A stretch of 55,131 nucleotides of DNA. Source: Thermococcus sp. (GTDB taxonomy: Archaea; Methanobacteriota_B; Thermococci; Thermococcales; Thermococcaceae). The notes beneath the pieces are model-generated. The model had not been told where the DNA came from, made no database searches, and saw nothing but the letters and a program-made list of their open reading frames with translations. The stretch's first letter is position 1. Every line of letters starts with the position of its first letter. The position numbers and the translations under genes are program-made. The stretch covers positions 1 through 55,131 of the forward strand of contig NZ_JAMOQU010000129.1 of the NCBI RefSeq assembly GCF_027063845.1. The letters are read 5' to 3'. Positions 33,118 to 43,283 of the stretch are shown piece by piece.

Positions 33118-33939
33118 TCACCTCCGGAAGAGGAGCGCGCCGTAGATTACGCCCAGCATTATAGTCGCTATACCGCTCGGTGGGATTGCCGTGAAGTAAG
33201 CTAAAACAACCGACGAAAGCTGGACAGTGAGGGTGAGTAGGAGGCTAACCGCGAGAACCTTCCTCAAATCCGAGCTCACCATCAGCGCTATCGCGCCGGG
33301 CAGAACGGCAACGACCTGGAGTGTTATCAGGCCGACAGTCTGGACGATTAAAGCGCCAATTGCCCCCACGAGGACGTAGAGAATCATGAGGTAAGCCCTT
33401 GCGTTCCCGCCGTAGCTCTCAAGCCCCTCCGGGTCGAAGCTGAGGTAGAGGAAGTCGCGGTAGAGGAAGAGGAGGACGAAGAAGATGAGCGCACCGCCGA
33501 GGATGAGCACGGCCAAGTCGTTAAGCGTGATGAGGAAGATGTCGCCCGTGAGGTATGACAGGATGTTCTCGGTAAGCGGGAAGTAGGGCCTGCTCGCCAT
33601 GACCTTGTAGAGGATTCCGAAGCCGAGAACGGTAAGTCCAGCGACGAAGCTCGCCACTATTCCAACCGCTGAATCCGGGGTGAAGCCGAGCTTTTCGAGC
33701 TGGGCTATGATTAGGACGATTACAATCGTCACTATGAGCGCGACGAGGGTTACAAGGGCGTAGCTGTTGAAGAGGAGCGCGAGAATCATCCCAAGGACGG
33801 CTCCAAGGAGAAGGGCATGAAAGAGAGCGTGCGTGAGGAAAGCCAGGCCCTTGGTGTTTATCAACGGGCTCAGCAGGCCGAGGAGGACGCTGACCATTAT
33901 ACTCGCGAGGATTGCCCTCAGGATGAACTCCGGAATCAC
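33118..33939 (-). CDS. Zinc/manganese-type ABC transporter permease (ZnuB-like)
   Basis: A 273-residue protein of the ABC-3 permease family with about eight transmembrane segments (starting FILRAILASIMVSVLLGLLSPLI) and the conserved LTHALFHALLLGAVLG and LVGAIGALIVQTVGLITLQVVAVLPGAIALMVS. It forms the membrane channel with the ATPase encoded by the overlapping upstream gene (ATGA). By family the substrate is Zn2+, Mn2+ or Fe2+; it cannot be chosen from sequence. No substrate-binding lipoprotein lies next to it, which is unusual, and the binding protein must be encoded elsewhere. rnhB follows after 4 bp. Confidence 0.88.
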   Translation of the reverse strand: MIPEFILRAILASIMVSVLLGLLSPLINTKGLAFLTHALFHALLLGAVLGMILALLFNSYALVTLVALIVTIVIVLIIAQLEKLGFTPDSAVGIVASFVAGLTVLGFGILYKVMASRPYFPLTENILSYLTGDIFLITLNDLAVLILGGALIFFVLLFLYRDFLYLSFDPEGLESYGGNARAYLMILYVLVGAIGALIVQTVGLITLQVVAVLPGAIALMVSSDLRKVLAVSLLLTLTVQLSSVVLAYFTAIPPSGIATIMLGVIYGALLFRR

Positions 33940-34730
33940 AGGCCACCACCCCTGCCCCTGTGGATGTGGAAGTCGCCGGTTATGCAGTAGAGCTTCCCGT
34001 TTACCGGGATTACCTTCGCCAGCGGGCCGTAGACGGACTTGATGACTCCATCTGTGAGGACTTCCTCCGGTTTTCCAAAGGCTATCAGCCTTTTGTTAAT
34101 CAACATCACGAGGTCGCCTATCTCAAGGAGCGGGTTTATGTCGTGGGTCGTTATTATCATCGTGACGTTCTTCTCGGATTTTATCTTGCTGAGGACGTTC
34201 GTGACCTCGGCCCTCGCGCTCGGGTCCAACGCTGAGAGAGGCTCGTCGAGGAGGAGAAGCTTGGGGTCGCTCATCAAAGCCCTCGCGAGGAGAACCCTCT
34301 GCTTTTGTCCCCCAGAAAGCTCGCGGAAAAGCCTGTTCTTGACGTGTCCGAGGCCGACAAAGGTTAGAACTTCTTCGGCCTTTCTCAGAATCTCCTCAGG
34401 AATTTTAAAGTGGACGAAGCCCCTCCTGTAGAGCCCGCCCATCGCGACAACTTCGAGGGCCGTGAGCGGAACGCGCTCGTTGAGGGAACTGCTCTGGGGG
34501 ACGTAGCCTATCAGATACCTCGCGTCGCAGGGATTCCTCCCGAAGACGAGGAGCTTTCCCCGGTATTCGCGGTGGAAGCAGGCTATCGTTTTCAGCAAAG
34601 TAGTCTTTCCCGCACCGTTTGGGCCGAGGAGGAGCAGGGTTTTGCCCTCGTCTAACCTGAACGTCACGTCGCTCAAGGCAGGTTTGCCCTCGTAGAGTAT
34701 CGTCAGGTTTTCGGCTTCCACCGCGGTCAT
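33936..34730 (-). CDS. Metal ABC transporter ATP-binding protein (ZnuC-like)
   Basis: A 264-residue ABC ATPase with Walker A GPNGAGKTT (about 33-41), Q-loop GYVPQSSSL, signature LSGGQKQRVLLARAL, Walker B LLLLDEPLSALD and switch His in ITTHDINPLL. The Q-loop context and partner permease place it in the Zn/Mn uptake family. The C-terminus ends HIHRGRGGGL, His- and Gly-rich, possibly metal sensing. It starts the unit ATPase - permease - rnhB. Upstream lies the 175-bp gap shared with the aIF1A promoter. Regulation by a metal repressor is plausible, but I see no clear operator. Confidence 0.88.
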   Translation of the reverse strand: MTAVEAENLTILYEGKPALSDVTFRLDEGKTLLLLGPNGAGKTTLLKTIACFHREYRGKLLVFGRNPCDARYLIGYVPQSSSLNERVPLTALEVVAMGGLYRRGFVHFKIPEEILRKAEEVLTFVGLGHVKNRLFRELSGGQKQRVLLARALMSDPKLLLLDEPLSALDPSARAEVTNVLSKIKSEKNVTMIITTHDINPLLEIGDLVMLINKRLIAFGKPEEVLTDGVIKSVYGPLAKVIPVNGKLYCITGDFHIHRGRGGGL

Positions 34731-34905
34731 ATCAATCCCACTCCAAGTATTTCGGTCCGTTTTTAAACTTTAATGTTCCTATGATGGGCAAATCTGGGTA
34801 ATCTCGTTGCAAAAATTTTAAAAGTTTGGGGCCAAAGGGCAGTTGGAGAATTTTTGCAGGGGTAAGCTTATAAGGGCTCACGCAGAGCGGTTGGGGGTGA
34901 TGCTC

Positions 34906-35268
34906 ATGGCGTACAAGGGTGGAAAAGGTAAAAAGAACAGGCAGGTGGAGGGTGACGAGGTTATTCGTGTTCCTCTCCCTGACAGAAGCAAAGGACAGCT
35001 CTTCGGAGTTATAGAGCAGGCCCTCGGAGCGGGCTGGATGGACGTCCGTTGCGAGGACGGCAAGATAAGGAGATGCAGGATTCCGGGCAAGCTCAGGAGA
35101 AGGATGTGGATGCGCGTTGGCGACGTCGTCATCGTCCAGCCCTGGCCCGTTCAGACCGACGAGCGCGGCGACATAGTTTACCGCTACACGAGAACCCAGG
35201 TGGACTGGCTCCTCAGGAAGGGCAAGATAAGCCAGGATTTCCTCACGGGCGGAGAGCTGTTGTTCTGA
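34906..35268 (+). CDS. eif1A: Translation initiation factor aIF1A
   Basis: A 120-residue OB-fold protein with the archaeal/eukaryal eIF1A signature. It has a basic start [13 protein letters not shown], then [63 protein letters not shown], and a C-terminus binding 30S partners. It promotes subunit dissociation and start-site selection. ATG 34900 is two codons upstream, but ATG 34906, six bases after GGGGGTG, is better placed. TATA CTTATAAGG lies at about 34866-34874. First gene of a seven-gene rightward unit including RIO1, a KH protein and topoisomerase VI. Confidence 0.95.
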   Translation: MAYKGGKGKKNRQVEGDEVIRVPLPDRSKGQLFGVIEQALGAGWMDVRCEDGKIRRCRIPGKLRRRMWMRVGDVVIVQPWPVQTDERGDIVYRYTRTQVDWLLRKGKISQDFLTGGELLF

Positions 35269-35284
35269 TTCCGAGTGATGGGAG

Positions 35285-36061
35285 ATGCGCGAGGAAGCCA
35301 TTGAGCGGGAAGTCGAGGAGATACTGGGCCTCAGGGATAAGCGGGAGAAGGACAGCGAGCTCTACAAGATAGCCAACGAGGTCTTCGACAGGACGACGAA
35401 AGAAACCCTTGCCTACCTCCACAGGCGCGGTAAAATAGAGGAGCTCTACGGCGTAATAAGCACTGGCAAGGAAGCAAACGTCTTCGCTGGCGTTGACGCC
35501 GAGGGCAACAGGATAGCGGTGAAGATTTACAGGACGTACACCACCGAGTTCAGAAGGATATGGGAGTACCTCGCCGCCGACCCGCGCATCGGCTACCTGC
35601 CGAAGGACATGCGGAAGCTCGTCTTCGTTTGGACGCGGAGGGAGTTTAAGAACCTCCAGAGGGCGATAAAGTACGCGGTTCGCGTTCCCGAACCGGTAAT
35701 CTTCCGCAACAACGTCTTGGTAATGGAGTTCATCGGCGATGAGATGCCCGCTCCGAGGCTGAAGGACGTTGAGAGGGAGCTTGAGAAGAAGGATTTCGAG
35801 GAGCTCTACAGCTATTTAATCGGCGTCATTGAGAGGCTCTGGAAGCGCGGTGACATGGTTCACGGCGATTTGAGCGAGTACAACGTCCTGCTCTGGGACG
35901 GGCCGGTGGTTATAGACTGGTCGCAGGCCACCGTCAGGAGGAACAGGATGAGCGTCGAGCTTTTAAAGCGCGACCTGAGGAACGTTACCAACTACTTCGC
36001 GAGGAAGGGGGTTGATGTTGAAGACTACGAGGTGAAGCTCCGCGAGCTGATTGAGAGGTGA
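35285..36061 (+). CDS. rio1: RIO1-type serine/threonine protein kinase
   Basis: A 258-residue atypical kinase. ISTGKEANVFAG is the nucleotide-binding loop, AVKIYR carries the catalytic Lys, MEFIGDEMPAPRLKD is the hinge, VHGDLSEYNVLLW the catalytic loop with Asp, and VVIDWSQA the metal-binding Asp. In eukaryotes and archaea Rio1 acts in late small-subunit maturation. Its position between aIF1A and a Dim2-like KH protein, with gaps of 16 and 4 bp, fits a ribosome assembly role. The C-terminal helix ends the frame near the next ribosome site. Confidence 0.95.
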   Translation: MREEAIEREVEEILGLRDKREKDSELYKIANEVFDRTTKETLAYLHRRGKIEELYGVISTGKEANVFAGVDAEGNRIAVKIYRTYTTEFRRIWEYLAADPRIGYLPKDMRKLVFVWTRREFKNLQRAIKYAVRVPEPVIFRNNVLVMEFIGDEMPAPRLKDVERELEKKDFEELYSYLIGVIERLWKRGDMVHGDLSEYNVLLWDGPVVIDWSQATVRRNRMSVELLKRDLRNVTNYFARKGVDVEDYEVKLRELIER

Positions 36062-36065
36062 GAGC

Positions 36066-36767
36066 ATGGACGAGTTTGAGAGGCTCCTGAAGAAGTACGA
36101 GCGCGTTGATAAGGACGGAAGGCCAATTAAGGAAAAAGAGAGTGAGATTGATTACCTCGCTGAGGGCGAGCAGGAGGAGTTCGTGAGGATTCCCAGGGAG
36201 AGGATAGCCGTCCTCATCGGTAAGAAGGGCAAAACGAAGAGGGAAATCGAAGAGCGCACCGGAACCAAGATAGAGGTGGACAGCGAGACGGGAGAGGTTT
36301 TCATCACTGCCACGAAGAAGACGAAAGACCCGCTCGCCGTCTGGAAGGCAAGGGATGTGGTTTTGGCCATAGGCAGAGGTTTCTCCCCCGAGAGGGCCTT
36401 CAGGCTCTTCAACGAGGGTGAAATCCTCGAGGTTGTAAACCTCACGGATATCGTCGTCGGAAACGAGAAGAACGCCCTGCCCAGGGTAAGGGGTAGAATC
36501 ATCGGGCGGAAGGGAAGGACGAGGGAGATTATTGAGGAGATGAGTGGCGCCGACGTTAGCGTTTACGGAAAGACCGTCGCGATTATCGGCAACCCGATTC
36601 AGGTCGAAGTGGCCAGAACGGCTGTAGAGAAGCTCGCAAGGGGCTCGCCACACGGTGTCGTTTACCGCTACCTCGAAAGGCGCAAGAAGGATTTGGAGCT
36701 CGAAAGCTCCGCCTACTACGAGGCCCTTGAGGGCGGGCCCGAGTCTGAGGATTGGGAGGAGGAATGA
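36066..36767 (+). CDS. Dim2/Pno1-like KH domain protein
   Basis: A 233-residue protein with two KH RNA-binding domains: VRIPRERIAVLIGKKGKTKREIEERTGTKIEVDSETG (GxxG = GKKG) and LPRVRGRIIGRKGRTREIIEEMSGADVSVYG (GRKG). This is the archaeal Dim2/Pno1 type. Its relatives bind the 3' end of 16S rRNA during maturation and have been tied to initiation factors. Located 4 bp after rio1, its physical and functional partner in eukaryotes. The tail (GPESEDWEEE) is acidic. The stop overlaps a possible ATG for top6B at 36764. Confidence 0.92.
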   Translation: MDEFERLLKKYERVDKDGRPIKEKESEIDYLAEGEQEEFVRIPRERIAVLIGKKGKTKREIEERTGTKIEVDSETGEVFITATKKTKDPLAVWKARDVVLAIGRGFSPERAFRLFNEGEILEVVNLTDIVVGNEKNALPRVRGRIIGRKGRTREIIEEMSGADVSVYGKTVAIIGNPIQVEVARTAVEKLARGSPHGVVYRYLERRKKDLELESSAYYEALEGGPESEDWEEE

Positions 36768-36769
36768 CG

Positions 36770-38455
36770 ATGGCCGAGGCGAGTCAGCTCTTTAAGGAGT
36801 TCAAAATCCAGAGCGTCAGCGAGTTCTTCAGGCGAAACGCGGCAATGCTTGGCTACACTGGAAAAGTCCGCTCGCTCACAACGCTCGTCCACGAGGCGGT
36901 CACGAACTCGCTCGACGCCTGTGAAGAGGCTGGAATTCCGCCCTACATAAGGGTTGAGATTGAGGAGCTTGGAAGGGAGCACTACAAGGTCGTCGTTGAG
37001 GACAACGGTCCTGGAATACCCGAGAAATACATAACCCACGTCTTCGGAAAGATGCTGGCTGGAACCAAAGCGCACAGAAACATACAGAGCCGCGGCCAGC
37101 AGGGTATCGGTATAAGCGGCGCTGTCATGTTCGCCCAGATAACGAGCGGAAAGGCGACCCGCGTGATTACTTCAACGGGCGACGAGATTATCGAGGCCTG
37201 GGTGAAGATAGACGTTGACAAGAACGAGGGTAAAATCGTCAAGAAGGAGAGGCACCCGAATCCAGACGGCTGGCACGGGACGAGGATAGAGCTCGAGGTA
37301 AAGAACGTCAAGTACATGCGCTCCAAACAGGGCGTCTACTGGTACCTCAAGCTCACCGCCATAGCGAACCCCCACGCCCACATAGAGCTCATCGAGCCCG
37401 ACGGAAGGCTGATAGTCTTCCCGCGCTCGAGTGAAGAGGTTCCCGAGCCACCTGTGGAGATGAAGCCCCACCCGAAGGGTGTCCTGACGGACGACGTCTA
37501 CAGAATGGCCAAGAAGACTAAACGGCAGAGTGTGAGGCGCTTCCTCATCGGGGAATTCTCAAGGATAAGCGACAAGAAGGTTGACGAGCTCGTCGAGTAC
37601 ATAGCGGCACTGAGGCTCATCAAAACCGTCGAGGACAAGAAGGTCCAGGAACAGCTCTACGAGAGGCTCATGAAGGGTGAAGTCAAAGCCGTTCTCCGCT
37701 CCTTCAGGGGCTACACCAAGGTCGTCAAGCAGGTCGCGAAGATGATGGAGAAACCGCCCGAGAAGCTCACCTGGCATGAGGCCGAGGAGATAGTCGAGGC
37801 CTTCAAGTACATGAAGTTCCTCGCTCCGCCGACGCACGGCCTCAGGCCCATAGGCGAGGAGAACATTGAGAAGGGTTTGAAGGGAATCCTTAAGCCTGAA
37901 TTCGTGACGGCCGTAACGAGACCCCCCAAGGTGTACTCAGGTGGAATCCCCTTCCAGGTTGAAGTTGGCCTTGCCTACGGCGGAGAGATACCGAGCGGTT
38001 TTGAGCTCCTCCGCTACGCGAACCGCGTCCCACTGTTGTTTGACGCGGGCTCGTGCGTAACCACCCAGGCGGCGCGCTCTATAGACTGGAAGAGGTATAA
38101 AGTTGACGACCTCGACAGAACGCCCCTCGTGCTCATGATTAACGTGGTTTCAGTCCACGTCCCCTACACTGGAACTGGAAAGCAGAGCATAGCGAGCGTT
38201 GACGAGATATACAACGAGATTCGCCTGGCCATAATGGACGCGGCGAGAAGACTGCAGACCTACCTCAGCGGAAAGCACAGGCGCCTCTACCAGGTAAAGA
38301 GAAAGAAGACCTTCGAGAAGTACGTGCCCGAGATAGCGAGGGCTCTGAGCGTTCTGACGGGCGAGCCCGAGGAGAAGATTAGGGAGTACTTCCTAAACTT
38401 CATTGAGAGTCACTTCGCCTCGAAGGAGGCTGTGGAGGTGAGCGAGAATGCCTAA
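36770..38455 (+). CDS. top6B: DNA topoisomerase VI subunit B
   Basis: A 561-residue GHKL ATPase, half of the type IIB topoisomerase that relaxes and decatenates duplex DNA. ATP-site motifs: [14 protein letters not shown] (N-box Asn and Asp), [12 protein letters not shown] (G1) and [21 protein letters not shown] (G2 lid). The switch Lys lies in the transducer near [10 protein letters not shown]. The helix-two-turn-helix middle is present. ATG 36764 overlaps the KH stop as ATGA; ATG 36770, 8 bases after GGAGGAGG, is taken as start. The stop overlaps top6A by 8 bp. Confidence 0.96.
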   Translation: MAEASQLFKEFKIQSVSEFFRRNAAMLGYTGKVRSLTTLVHEAVTNSLDACEEAGIPPYIRVEIEELGREHYKVVVEDNGPGIPEKYITHVFGKMLAGTKAHRNIQSRGQQGIGISGAVMFAQITSGKATRVITSTGDEIIEAWVKIDVDKNEGKIVKKERHPNPDGWHGTRIELEVKNVKYMRSKQGVYWYLKLTAIANPHAHIELIEPDGRLIVFPRSSEEVPEPPVEMKPHPKGVLTDDVYRMAKKTKRQSVRRFLIGEFSRISDKKVDELVEYIAALRLIKTVEDKKVQEQLYERLMKGEVKAVLRSFRGYTKVVKQVAKMMEKPPEKLTWHEAEEIVEAFKYMKFLAPPTHGLRPIGEENIEKGLKGILKPEFVTAVTRPPKVYSGGIPFQVEVGLAYGGEIPSGFELLRYANRVPLLFDAGSCVTTQAARSIDWKRYKVDDLDRTPLVLMINVVSVHVPYTGTGKQSIASVDEIYNEIRLAIMDAARRLQTYLSGKHRRLYQVKRKKTFEKYVPEIARALSVLTGEPEEKIREYFLNFIESHFASKEAVEVSENA

Positions 38456-39608
38456 ACGCAAGGTCATACACCGCGAGAAGCCCAAGGAGAAGTTCTCCTA
38501 CGACCCAAAAAAGGTGCTCAGCAAGCTCGAAGAGTACGGAAGGAGCGTCCTTGAGGCCATCAAGTCGGGTAAGAACCCCTATTTTGACATCCCGATGCGC
38601 GGACTCAACAACGTTTACTTCGACGAGAAGAGCAGGCTAATCAAGATGGGCGACAAGCTCTCAAGGCGTTACTTCCTCAACGTTGCTCATGCCAGAAAGT
38701 TCATGCAAACCTTACTCATAATGGCCTACGTGAAAAGGCTCGTGAGTGAGGGCAAGCACGCGAGCCTTCGTGAAGCCTACTACGCCAACAAGCACACGAT
38801 TCCCGGAACGAGGGAGAACACCTTCGAGGACCAGCGCGAGAGCGACCCGATTATCGAGGATTTGGAGAGGATGCTCGGCGTTTTGAGGGAGGAGATGCAC
38901 ATAACTGCCGACAGGCGCGGTTACATCTACGGCGACATAGTGATTAGGGACGGCGAGGACGAGTTCAACGCGAGCAAGCTCGGAAGCGGCGGTTGGGCGG
39001 TTCCTGGAACGGTGGAGCACATTCAGTTCCCAGAGATAAACGTTGATTACGCCCTCGTTGTCGAGACTGCCGCTATGGCCGACCGTCTCATCGAGGAAAA
39101 GTTCCCGAAGAAGGAAAATGCCCTAATCATAGCCACCCAGGGACAGGCCTCGCGCGGCGTCAGGCGTTTAATCCACAGGCTCCACTATGAGGAAGGCCTG
39201 CCAATCATCGTCTTCACCGATGGCGACCCCTACGGTTGGTACATCTACTCCACCATAAAGCAGGGCTCGATTAACCTCGCTTACCTCAGCGACAAGCTGG
39301 CGACGCCCGAGGCGAGGTTCGTAGGCATGACGATGGACGACATAAAACGCTACGGCCTTGAGAACGTCACCGAGAAGCTCAAGGGAATCCCGCCCAACAA
39401 GAAAGGTGGCCCAACGGGCGACTACAAGCGCATTTTGGAGGAGATGGAGTACCCCTGGTTCCAGAACAGGGAGTGGCAGAGACAGCTCAAGTTAGCGCTC
39501 AAATGGGGCGTCAGGATTGAACAGCAGGCCTTGGCAAACAAGAGCCTTGAGTTCGTCGCCAAGGAGTACCTGCCAGAAAAGATAAACAACGGTGATTTGC
39601 TACCATGA
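38448..39608 (+). CDS. top6A: DNA topoisomerase VI subunit A
   Basis: A 386-residue Spo11-type subunit that cuts DNA. The catalytic tyrosine lies in [10 protein letters not shown], in the winged-helix 5Y-CAP domain; the first or second Tyr is the nucleophile by alignment, which I cannot settle here. The Toprim domain carries [10 protein letters not shown] (Glu) and [15 protein letters not shown] (DxD-type acidic pair). Start overlaps top6B by 8 bp and its stop overlaps the DUF530 start as ATGA, so expression is coupled. Length is typical. Confidence 0.96.
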   Translation: MPKRKVIHREKPKEKFSYDPKKVLSKLEEYGRSVLEAIKSGKNPYFDIPMRGLNNVYFDEKSRLIKMGDKLSRRYFLNVAHARKFMQTLLIMAYVKRLVSEGKHASLREAYYANKHTIPGTRENTFEDQRESDPIIEDLERMLGVLREEMHITADRRGYIYGDIVIRDGEDEFNASKLGSGGWAVPGTVEHIQFPEINVDYALVVETAAMADRLIEEKFPKKENALIIATQGQASRGVRRLIHRLHYEEGLPIIVFTDGDPYGWYIYSTIKQGSINLAYLSDKLATPEARFVGMTMDDIKRYGLENVTEKLKGIPPNKKGGPTGDYKRILEEMEYPWFQNREWQRQLKLALKWGVRIEQQALANKSLEFVAKEYLPEKINNGDLLP

Positions 39609-40858
39609 CGACGACTGAAGAGCTCGTCGCCCAGGTCAACAAGATACTCGACGACATAGGGATAGACCTGGGCGAGCTCTTCGAGAACTTCGAGCCCGCT
39701 AAGTTAGCATACACCCTCTCCCGCAACGTTTCCCTTCTGAGCGACCTTCAGGACGAGCTTGAAAGGCGCGTTGGGGAAACGGCTCCGTCAGTCCGCTTCA
39801 TGGACAAGAAGAACAAGGACCCCCACCTCCAGTGGATTTACAGGAAGAAGCACAACAGGGCCCTGGCCCTTGAGAGGCTCCGTTCGGCGATAACCGCCCA
39901 CAAGATGGCTTTGGCTCTGCTCTCGGCCAACTACACCTTCAAGCTCGGCAGGAAAGAGATTCCGATAGACGCCATAACCAAGGAGAACTTTGAGAAGGTA
40001 AAGGCCGTTGAGAAGCCCGTGAAGCTCGGCAGGCTTGAAGTCCTCCCACACCTCGCCTACTCTGGCGACGTGCTCAGGCTTCTGGCCAGGGAGAGCATCG
40101 AGGTCAGGGAAACTTTCAAGTTCATCAAGGGCAAGCTCCGCGAGAAGGGAACCGTCAGGACGAAGAGCATAAGGATTGAGGTTGAGTACTTCGAGAACAA
40201 CAGGCTGAAGAAGGCCCGCCTCGACCTTCCGGCCGATGCCGACATCGAGATGGAGCTCAGGAAACGCTTCGGAAGAAGGTTCCGCTGGCGCGTTTTGACG
40301 TTCGTGAAGACGAGGGGGGTCCTCATAAACAACCACTACACCGTTGACAACCTCGCCCTGGCCTACGCTTCCCTCGACCCTGAGAAGGGGGCCGAAAAGC
40401 TCGGCCTGGATATCTTTCGCTACTACTTCCTCACCTCCTCGACAGAGCGCGAGACCCTGGGCATCTTCCCGGGGATAAAGCTCTGCGTCGACTGCCACTA
40501 CTCAATCCTTGATTTGCCCTTCAGGCACGAGAAGGACTTCAAGACCGGGCAGGGGAGCATCTACGTCATGAGGAAGTGTGAGATGGAAGGCCAGCTGACG
40601 GGGAAGAGGAAGGACATAACCACGATTCCCAACTACCTCCTCGGTGGGGTTCTGCTCTACGGCATGAGCCCCTACGACGAAGGAAAAGTCGCGGAGCTCC
40701 TCGGGATTGACGAGACCGAGCTGGAGGAGGCCATAAAGAAGTTCGTGATTTCCGGCCTGCACAAGGTTCTGTTCAGCGAGAGCGAGCTGAAGAAGTTTGA
40801 AAAGTTCATGCCAAAGAGCGACAAGGCCAAGCGCTTCCTCGACCTCCTGCAGGGGTGA
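39605..40858 (+). CDS. DUF530 family protein
   Basis: A 417-residue protein known to me only as the archaeal DUF530 family. No enzyme motif is evident. It is largely helical in the first third ([18 protein letters not shown]), basic in the middle ([16 protein letters not shown]), and has a CxxC in [18 protein letters not shown] plus a further Cys in MRKCEME that could bind zinc. The C-terminal [31 protein letters not shown] resembles a winged-helix segment. Its ATGA overlap with top6A suggests a conserved link with topoisomerase VI or with the translation genes of the operon. Function unknown. Confidence 0.75.
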   Translation: MTTTEELVAQVNKILDDIGIDLGELFENFEPAKLAYTLSRNVSLLSDLQDELERRVGETAPSVRFMDKKNKDPHLQWIYRKKHNRALALERLRSAITAHKMALALLSANYTFKLGRKEIPIDAITKENFEKVKAVEKPVKLGRLEVLPHLAYSGDVLRLLARESIEVRETFKFIKGKLREKGTVRTKSIRIEVEYFENNRLKKARLDLPADADIEMELRKRFGRRFRWRVLTFVKTRGVLINNHYTVDNLALAYASLDPEKGAEKLGLDIFRYYFLTSSTERETLGIFPGIKLCVDCHYSILDLPFRHEKDFKTGQGSIYVMRKCEMEGQLTGKRKDITTIPNYLLGGVLLYGMSPYDEGKVAELLGIDETELEEAIKKFVISGLHKVLFSESELKKFEKFMPKSDKAKRFLDLLQG

Positions 40859-40862
40859 GGGC

Positions 40863-41255
40863 ATGAAGGTTCGGGTGAGTGCCAAAACCTACGACGAGCT
40901 CCTGCGGAAGCTTTCCGAGCTCGACGAGGACGTCACCGAGGTTTATGTCAGCCTCAGGCCCACCAAGGAGGTCGTCGTTAAAATCCTCGAGAACGCGCCC
41001 AACGTGAAGAGGATAAGCTGTCCGCCGAGCCTCTATCCAAAGGTCTCCAAGAGGGTCATCTACGCCCTCGGTCAGCTTGGTATAGAGCTCGTCCCCGAGA
41101 ACAGGCCGAGGGGAAGGCCGAGGAAGTACGACGAAAAAACGGTGAAGCTCGTCCGCGAGCTGGCCAAGAAAGGCGTCCCGATGCGGGAAATCAGCGAGCG
41201 CCTCGGCATTCCCCTTAGGACTGTTTACTACATGGTGAACGAGCTCCGGGCTTAA
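40863..41255 (+). CDS. DUF1699 / helix-turn-helix protein
   Basis: A 130-residue two-part protein. The first 75 residues ([39 protein letters not shown]) look like the archaeal DUF1699 domain. A linker [14 protein letters not shown] like an AT-hook follows, then a resolvase-type helix-turn-helix ([35 protein letters not shown]). DNA binding is therefore likely; role unknown. It is the last gene of the unit starting with aIF1A, 4 bp after DUF530, and may regulate the operon itself, which is inference. Confidence 0.75.
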   Translation: MKVRVSAKTYDELLRKLSELDEDVTEVYVSLRPTKEVVVKILENAPNVKRISCPPSLYPKVSKRVIYALGQLGIELVPENRPRGRPRKYDEKTVKLVRELAKKGVPMREISERLGIPLRTVYYMVNELRA

Positions 41256-41287
41256 CTTTAAAAGACCTTTTCTCAAGCCAACCCCGG

Positions 41288-42097
41288 GTGAGAGAAGTGA
41301 TTGAGACTCAGGAAGAAGTTCCGGAGATTAGAGAACCCCTCAGGCGAGTTGGCATAACCAACCTCAGGAGCGTCGCCAAGATTAACTGGAAGGGAAAGGT
41401 CTACACGTTCCTCCCGCTCTTCGAGGTCACGATAGACGTCCCGGCCGAGAAAAAGGGAATCCACATGAGTCGTCTCGTGGAGAGCATCACCGAGGCCATG
41501 AGCGAGGCCGTCGAGGAGGAGGTTAGAGAGGCCCACAGCTCGCTTGAGGAGCTTGGAAGGGCCGTCATAAGGCGCCTTGAGAGCAAGCATCCGCACAGAA
41601 GGGCTGAGGTCTGGATTAAGACCCACCTCATAATCCCACGGGAGACCCCCGCCAGCAAAAAAATCAGCTACGAGCCCTACGACGTCGAGGTCGGCGTCAT
41701 AAAGAACGAGGACGGCACCTTTGAGAAGGTTCTCCGCGTCAAGGTGATTGGGAACACGGTCTGCCCCCACGCGATGGCCAACAACAACGGAAAGACCCAC
41801 ATACAGCGCGCCATCGGAGAGCTTGAGGTCAGGACGGCCTTCGACGAGGAGATAGCGCTCGAGGACATGATTGACGTCGTCGAGAGCTCCTTCAGCCACC
41901 CGACCTATACGCTCCTGAAGACGGTTGACGAAAACGCCGTCGTCCAGGGCATGTTCGCAAATCCCAAGTTCGTCGAGGACGTCGCGCGCGAGATTTTCGC
42001 CAAGGCGAAGGAGCGCTTCAACGGAAAAATTCACGTGAGGGTTATAAGCAACGAGAGCATCCACAAGCACGACGTCATCGCCGAGACGTGGAGCTAA
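41288..42097 (+). CDS. mptA: GTP cyclohydrolase MptA (FolE2 type)
   Basis: A 269-residue metal-dependent GTP cyclohydrolase that opens the archaeal tetrahydropterin pathway, giving 7,8-dihydroneopterin 2',3'-cyclic phosphate. Key segments: [53 protein letters not shown] (metal-binding Cys/His) and [25 protein letters not shown] 41288 is about 26 bp after a TATA box TTTAAAAG (41257-41264), consistent with a leaderless message; GTG 41297 with GGTGA before it is an alternative. In Thermococcales the pterin may serve folate-like cofactors. Confidence 0.93.
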   Translation: MREVIETQEEVPEIREPLRRVGITNLRSVAKINWKGKVYTFLPLFEVTIDVPAEKKGIHMSRLVESITEAMSEAVEEEVREAHSSLEELGRAVIRRLESKHPHRRAEVWIKTHLIIPRETPASKKISYEPYDVEVGVIKNEDGTFEKVLRVKVIGNTVCPHAMANNNGKTHIQRAIGELEVRTAFDEEIALEDMIDVVESSFSHPTYTLLKTVDENAVVQGMFANPKFVEDVAREIFAKAKERFNGKIHVRVISNESIHKHDVIAETWS

Positions 42098-42108
42098 AGG
42101 CGGTTAAC

Positions 42109-43185
42109 ATGAAGCTCGTCCACGACCCAATACACGGCGGAATAGAGCTCGACGACTTCGCGGTAAAGCTGGTTGACACGCCGGAGTTCCAGAGGCTCAG
42201 GAGGATTACCCAGCTCGGCTTAGCTTTTCTCGTCTATCCCTCTGCCAGACACACACGCTTCGAGCACTCCCTCGGGACCTTCCACATAGCGAGGCTTATA
42301 AGGGAGCGGAATCCCGAGATTAATGCGGGGGCGGTTTACGCGGCCCTGCTCCATGACCTCGGACACTACCCGTTCAGCCATACCCTTGAATGCCTCTTTC
42401 CAAGGCACGAGGACAACACGAGATGGCTGATAAAGCACGGGGAAATCGGCGACGTTCTGATGGAGCGCTTCTCGCTCAAGGAGTTCCTCGGCCTTCTCAA
42501 GCACCCGCTCGTGAGCGGTGACATAGACGCCGATAGAATGGACTACCTCGTGCGCGATGCCTACTACACCGGGGTCGCCTACGGACTCGTTGACCTTGAG
42601 CGCCTTATACGAAACCTCCGCTGGGACGGCGAGAGGCTAATCCTCGGCGAGAAGGGGATAATGGCTGGCCAGAACCTCCTGATATCGAGGAGCATGATGT
42701 ACCCAACGGTTTACCAGCACCACACCGTTAGAATAGCGAGCGCGATGCTGTGCAAGGCCGTTGAGCTCGAAGGGGTTGGGCTTGAGGAGCTCCGGAAAAT
42801 GGACGAGGTTGACCTCGTTGCCCGGCTGAGGGGGAGCGAGAGATGGGAAGTCCGCGAGCTCATCGGTGCAATCGAGAACAGAAAACTCTACAAGCGCGTT
42901 CTCTGGAGCGGGAAGAAGCTCGATGAGGAGACAATCAAGGAGTTGAGAAAAGAGCTGGAGAGTGAGTTCGGCCATCTTGCGTTGCTCGACTACCCTGAGA
43001 AGCCGAGGTTCGAGGAGAGGAACGCCTTCGTGGAGTTCAATGGGGAAATTAAACGGCTCAGTGAGGTCTCGCCAGTCGTGAGAGCACTCGTCGAGGCAAA
43101 AGAGAGCAACTGGCGCTGGGGAATCTACGCGAGGGAAGATAAAGTTGAAGAGGTCAGAACCTTCGTCTCCAAAAGGCTTAAGTAG
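42109..43185 (+). CDS. HD-domain phosphohydrolase (dNTPase-like)
   Basis: A 358-residue HD-superfamily protein. It opens MKLVHDPIHGGIELDDFAVKLVDTPEFQRLRRITQLG, typical of SAMHD1/dGTPase-like YdhJ relatives. Metal-binding residues appear as TRFEHSLGTFHIA, ALLHDLGHYPFSHTLE (HD) and VSGDIDADRMDYLVRDAY (Asp). It probably hydrolyses nucleotides; the substrate is not known. ATG 42109 with GGCGG before it is preferred to the longer in-frame form. It lies 11 bp after mptA and may be co-transcribed with it, which could indicate a link to GTP pools. Confidence 0.85.
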   Translation: MKLVHDPIHGGIELDDFAVKLVDTPEFQRLRRITQLGLAFLVYPSARHTRFEHSLGTFHIARLIRERNPEINAGAVYAALLHDLGHYPFSHTLECLFPRHEDNTRWLIKHGEIGDVLMERFSLKEFLGLLKHPLVSGDIDADRMDYLVRDAYYTGVAYGLVDLERLIRNLRWDGERLILGEKGIMAGQNLLISRSMMYPTVYQHHTVRIASAMLCKAVELEGVGLEELRKMDEVDLVARLRGSERWEVRELIGAIENRKLYKRVLWSGKKLDEETIKELRKELESEFGHLALLDYPEKPRFEERNAFVEFNGEIKRLSEVSPVVRALVEAKESNWRWGIYAREDKVEEVRTFVSKRLK

Positions 43186-43228
43186 TTTTGAATTCCTCGT
43201 CCCGTTCCATTTTCCCATCGGGAAAAGC

Positions 43229-43235
43229 TTTATAA
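43229..43235 (+). promoter_or_regulatory. TATA box of EF-2
   Basis: GGAAAAGCTTTATAACCGAG contains a BRE-like purine run and TTTATAA about 50 bp before ATG 43284. A ribosome site GGTGGTG is at about 43272-43278. Strong promoter structure fits an abundant protein. Confidence 0.6.
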
Positions 43236-43283
43236 CCGAGCCTTTTAAGTTAAGCCGACAAGCTCATCCAAAGGTGGTGCGTT

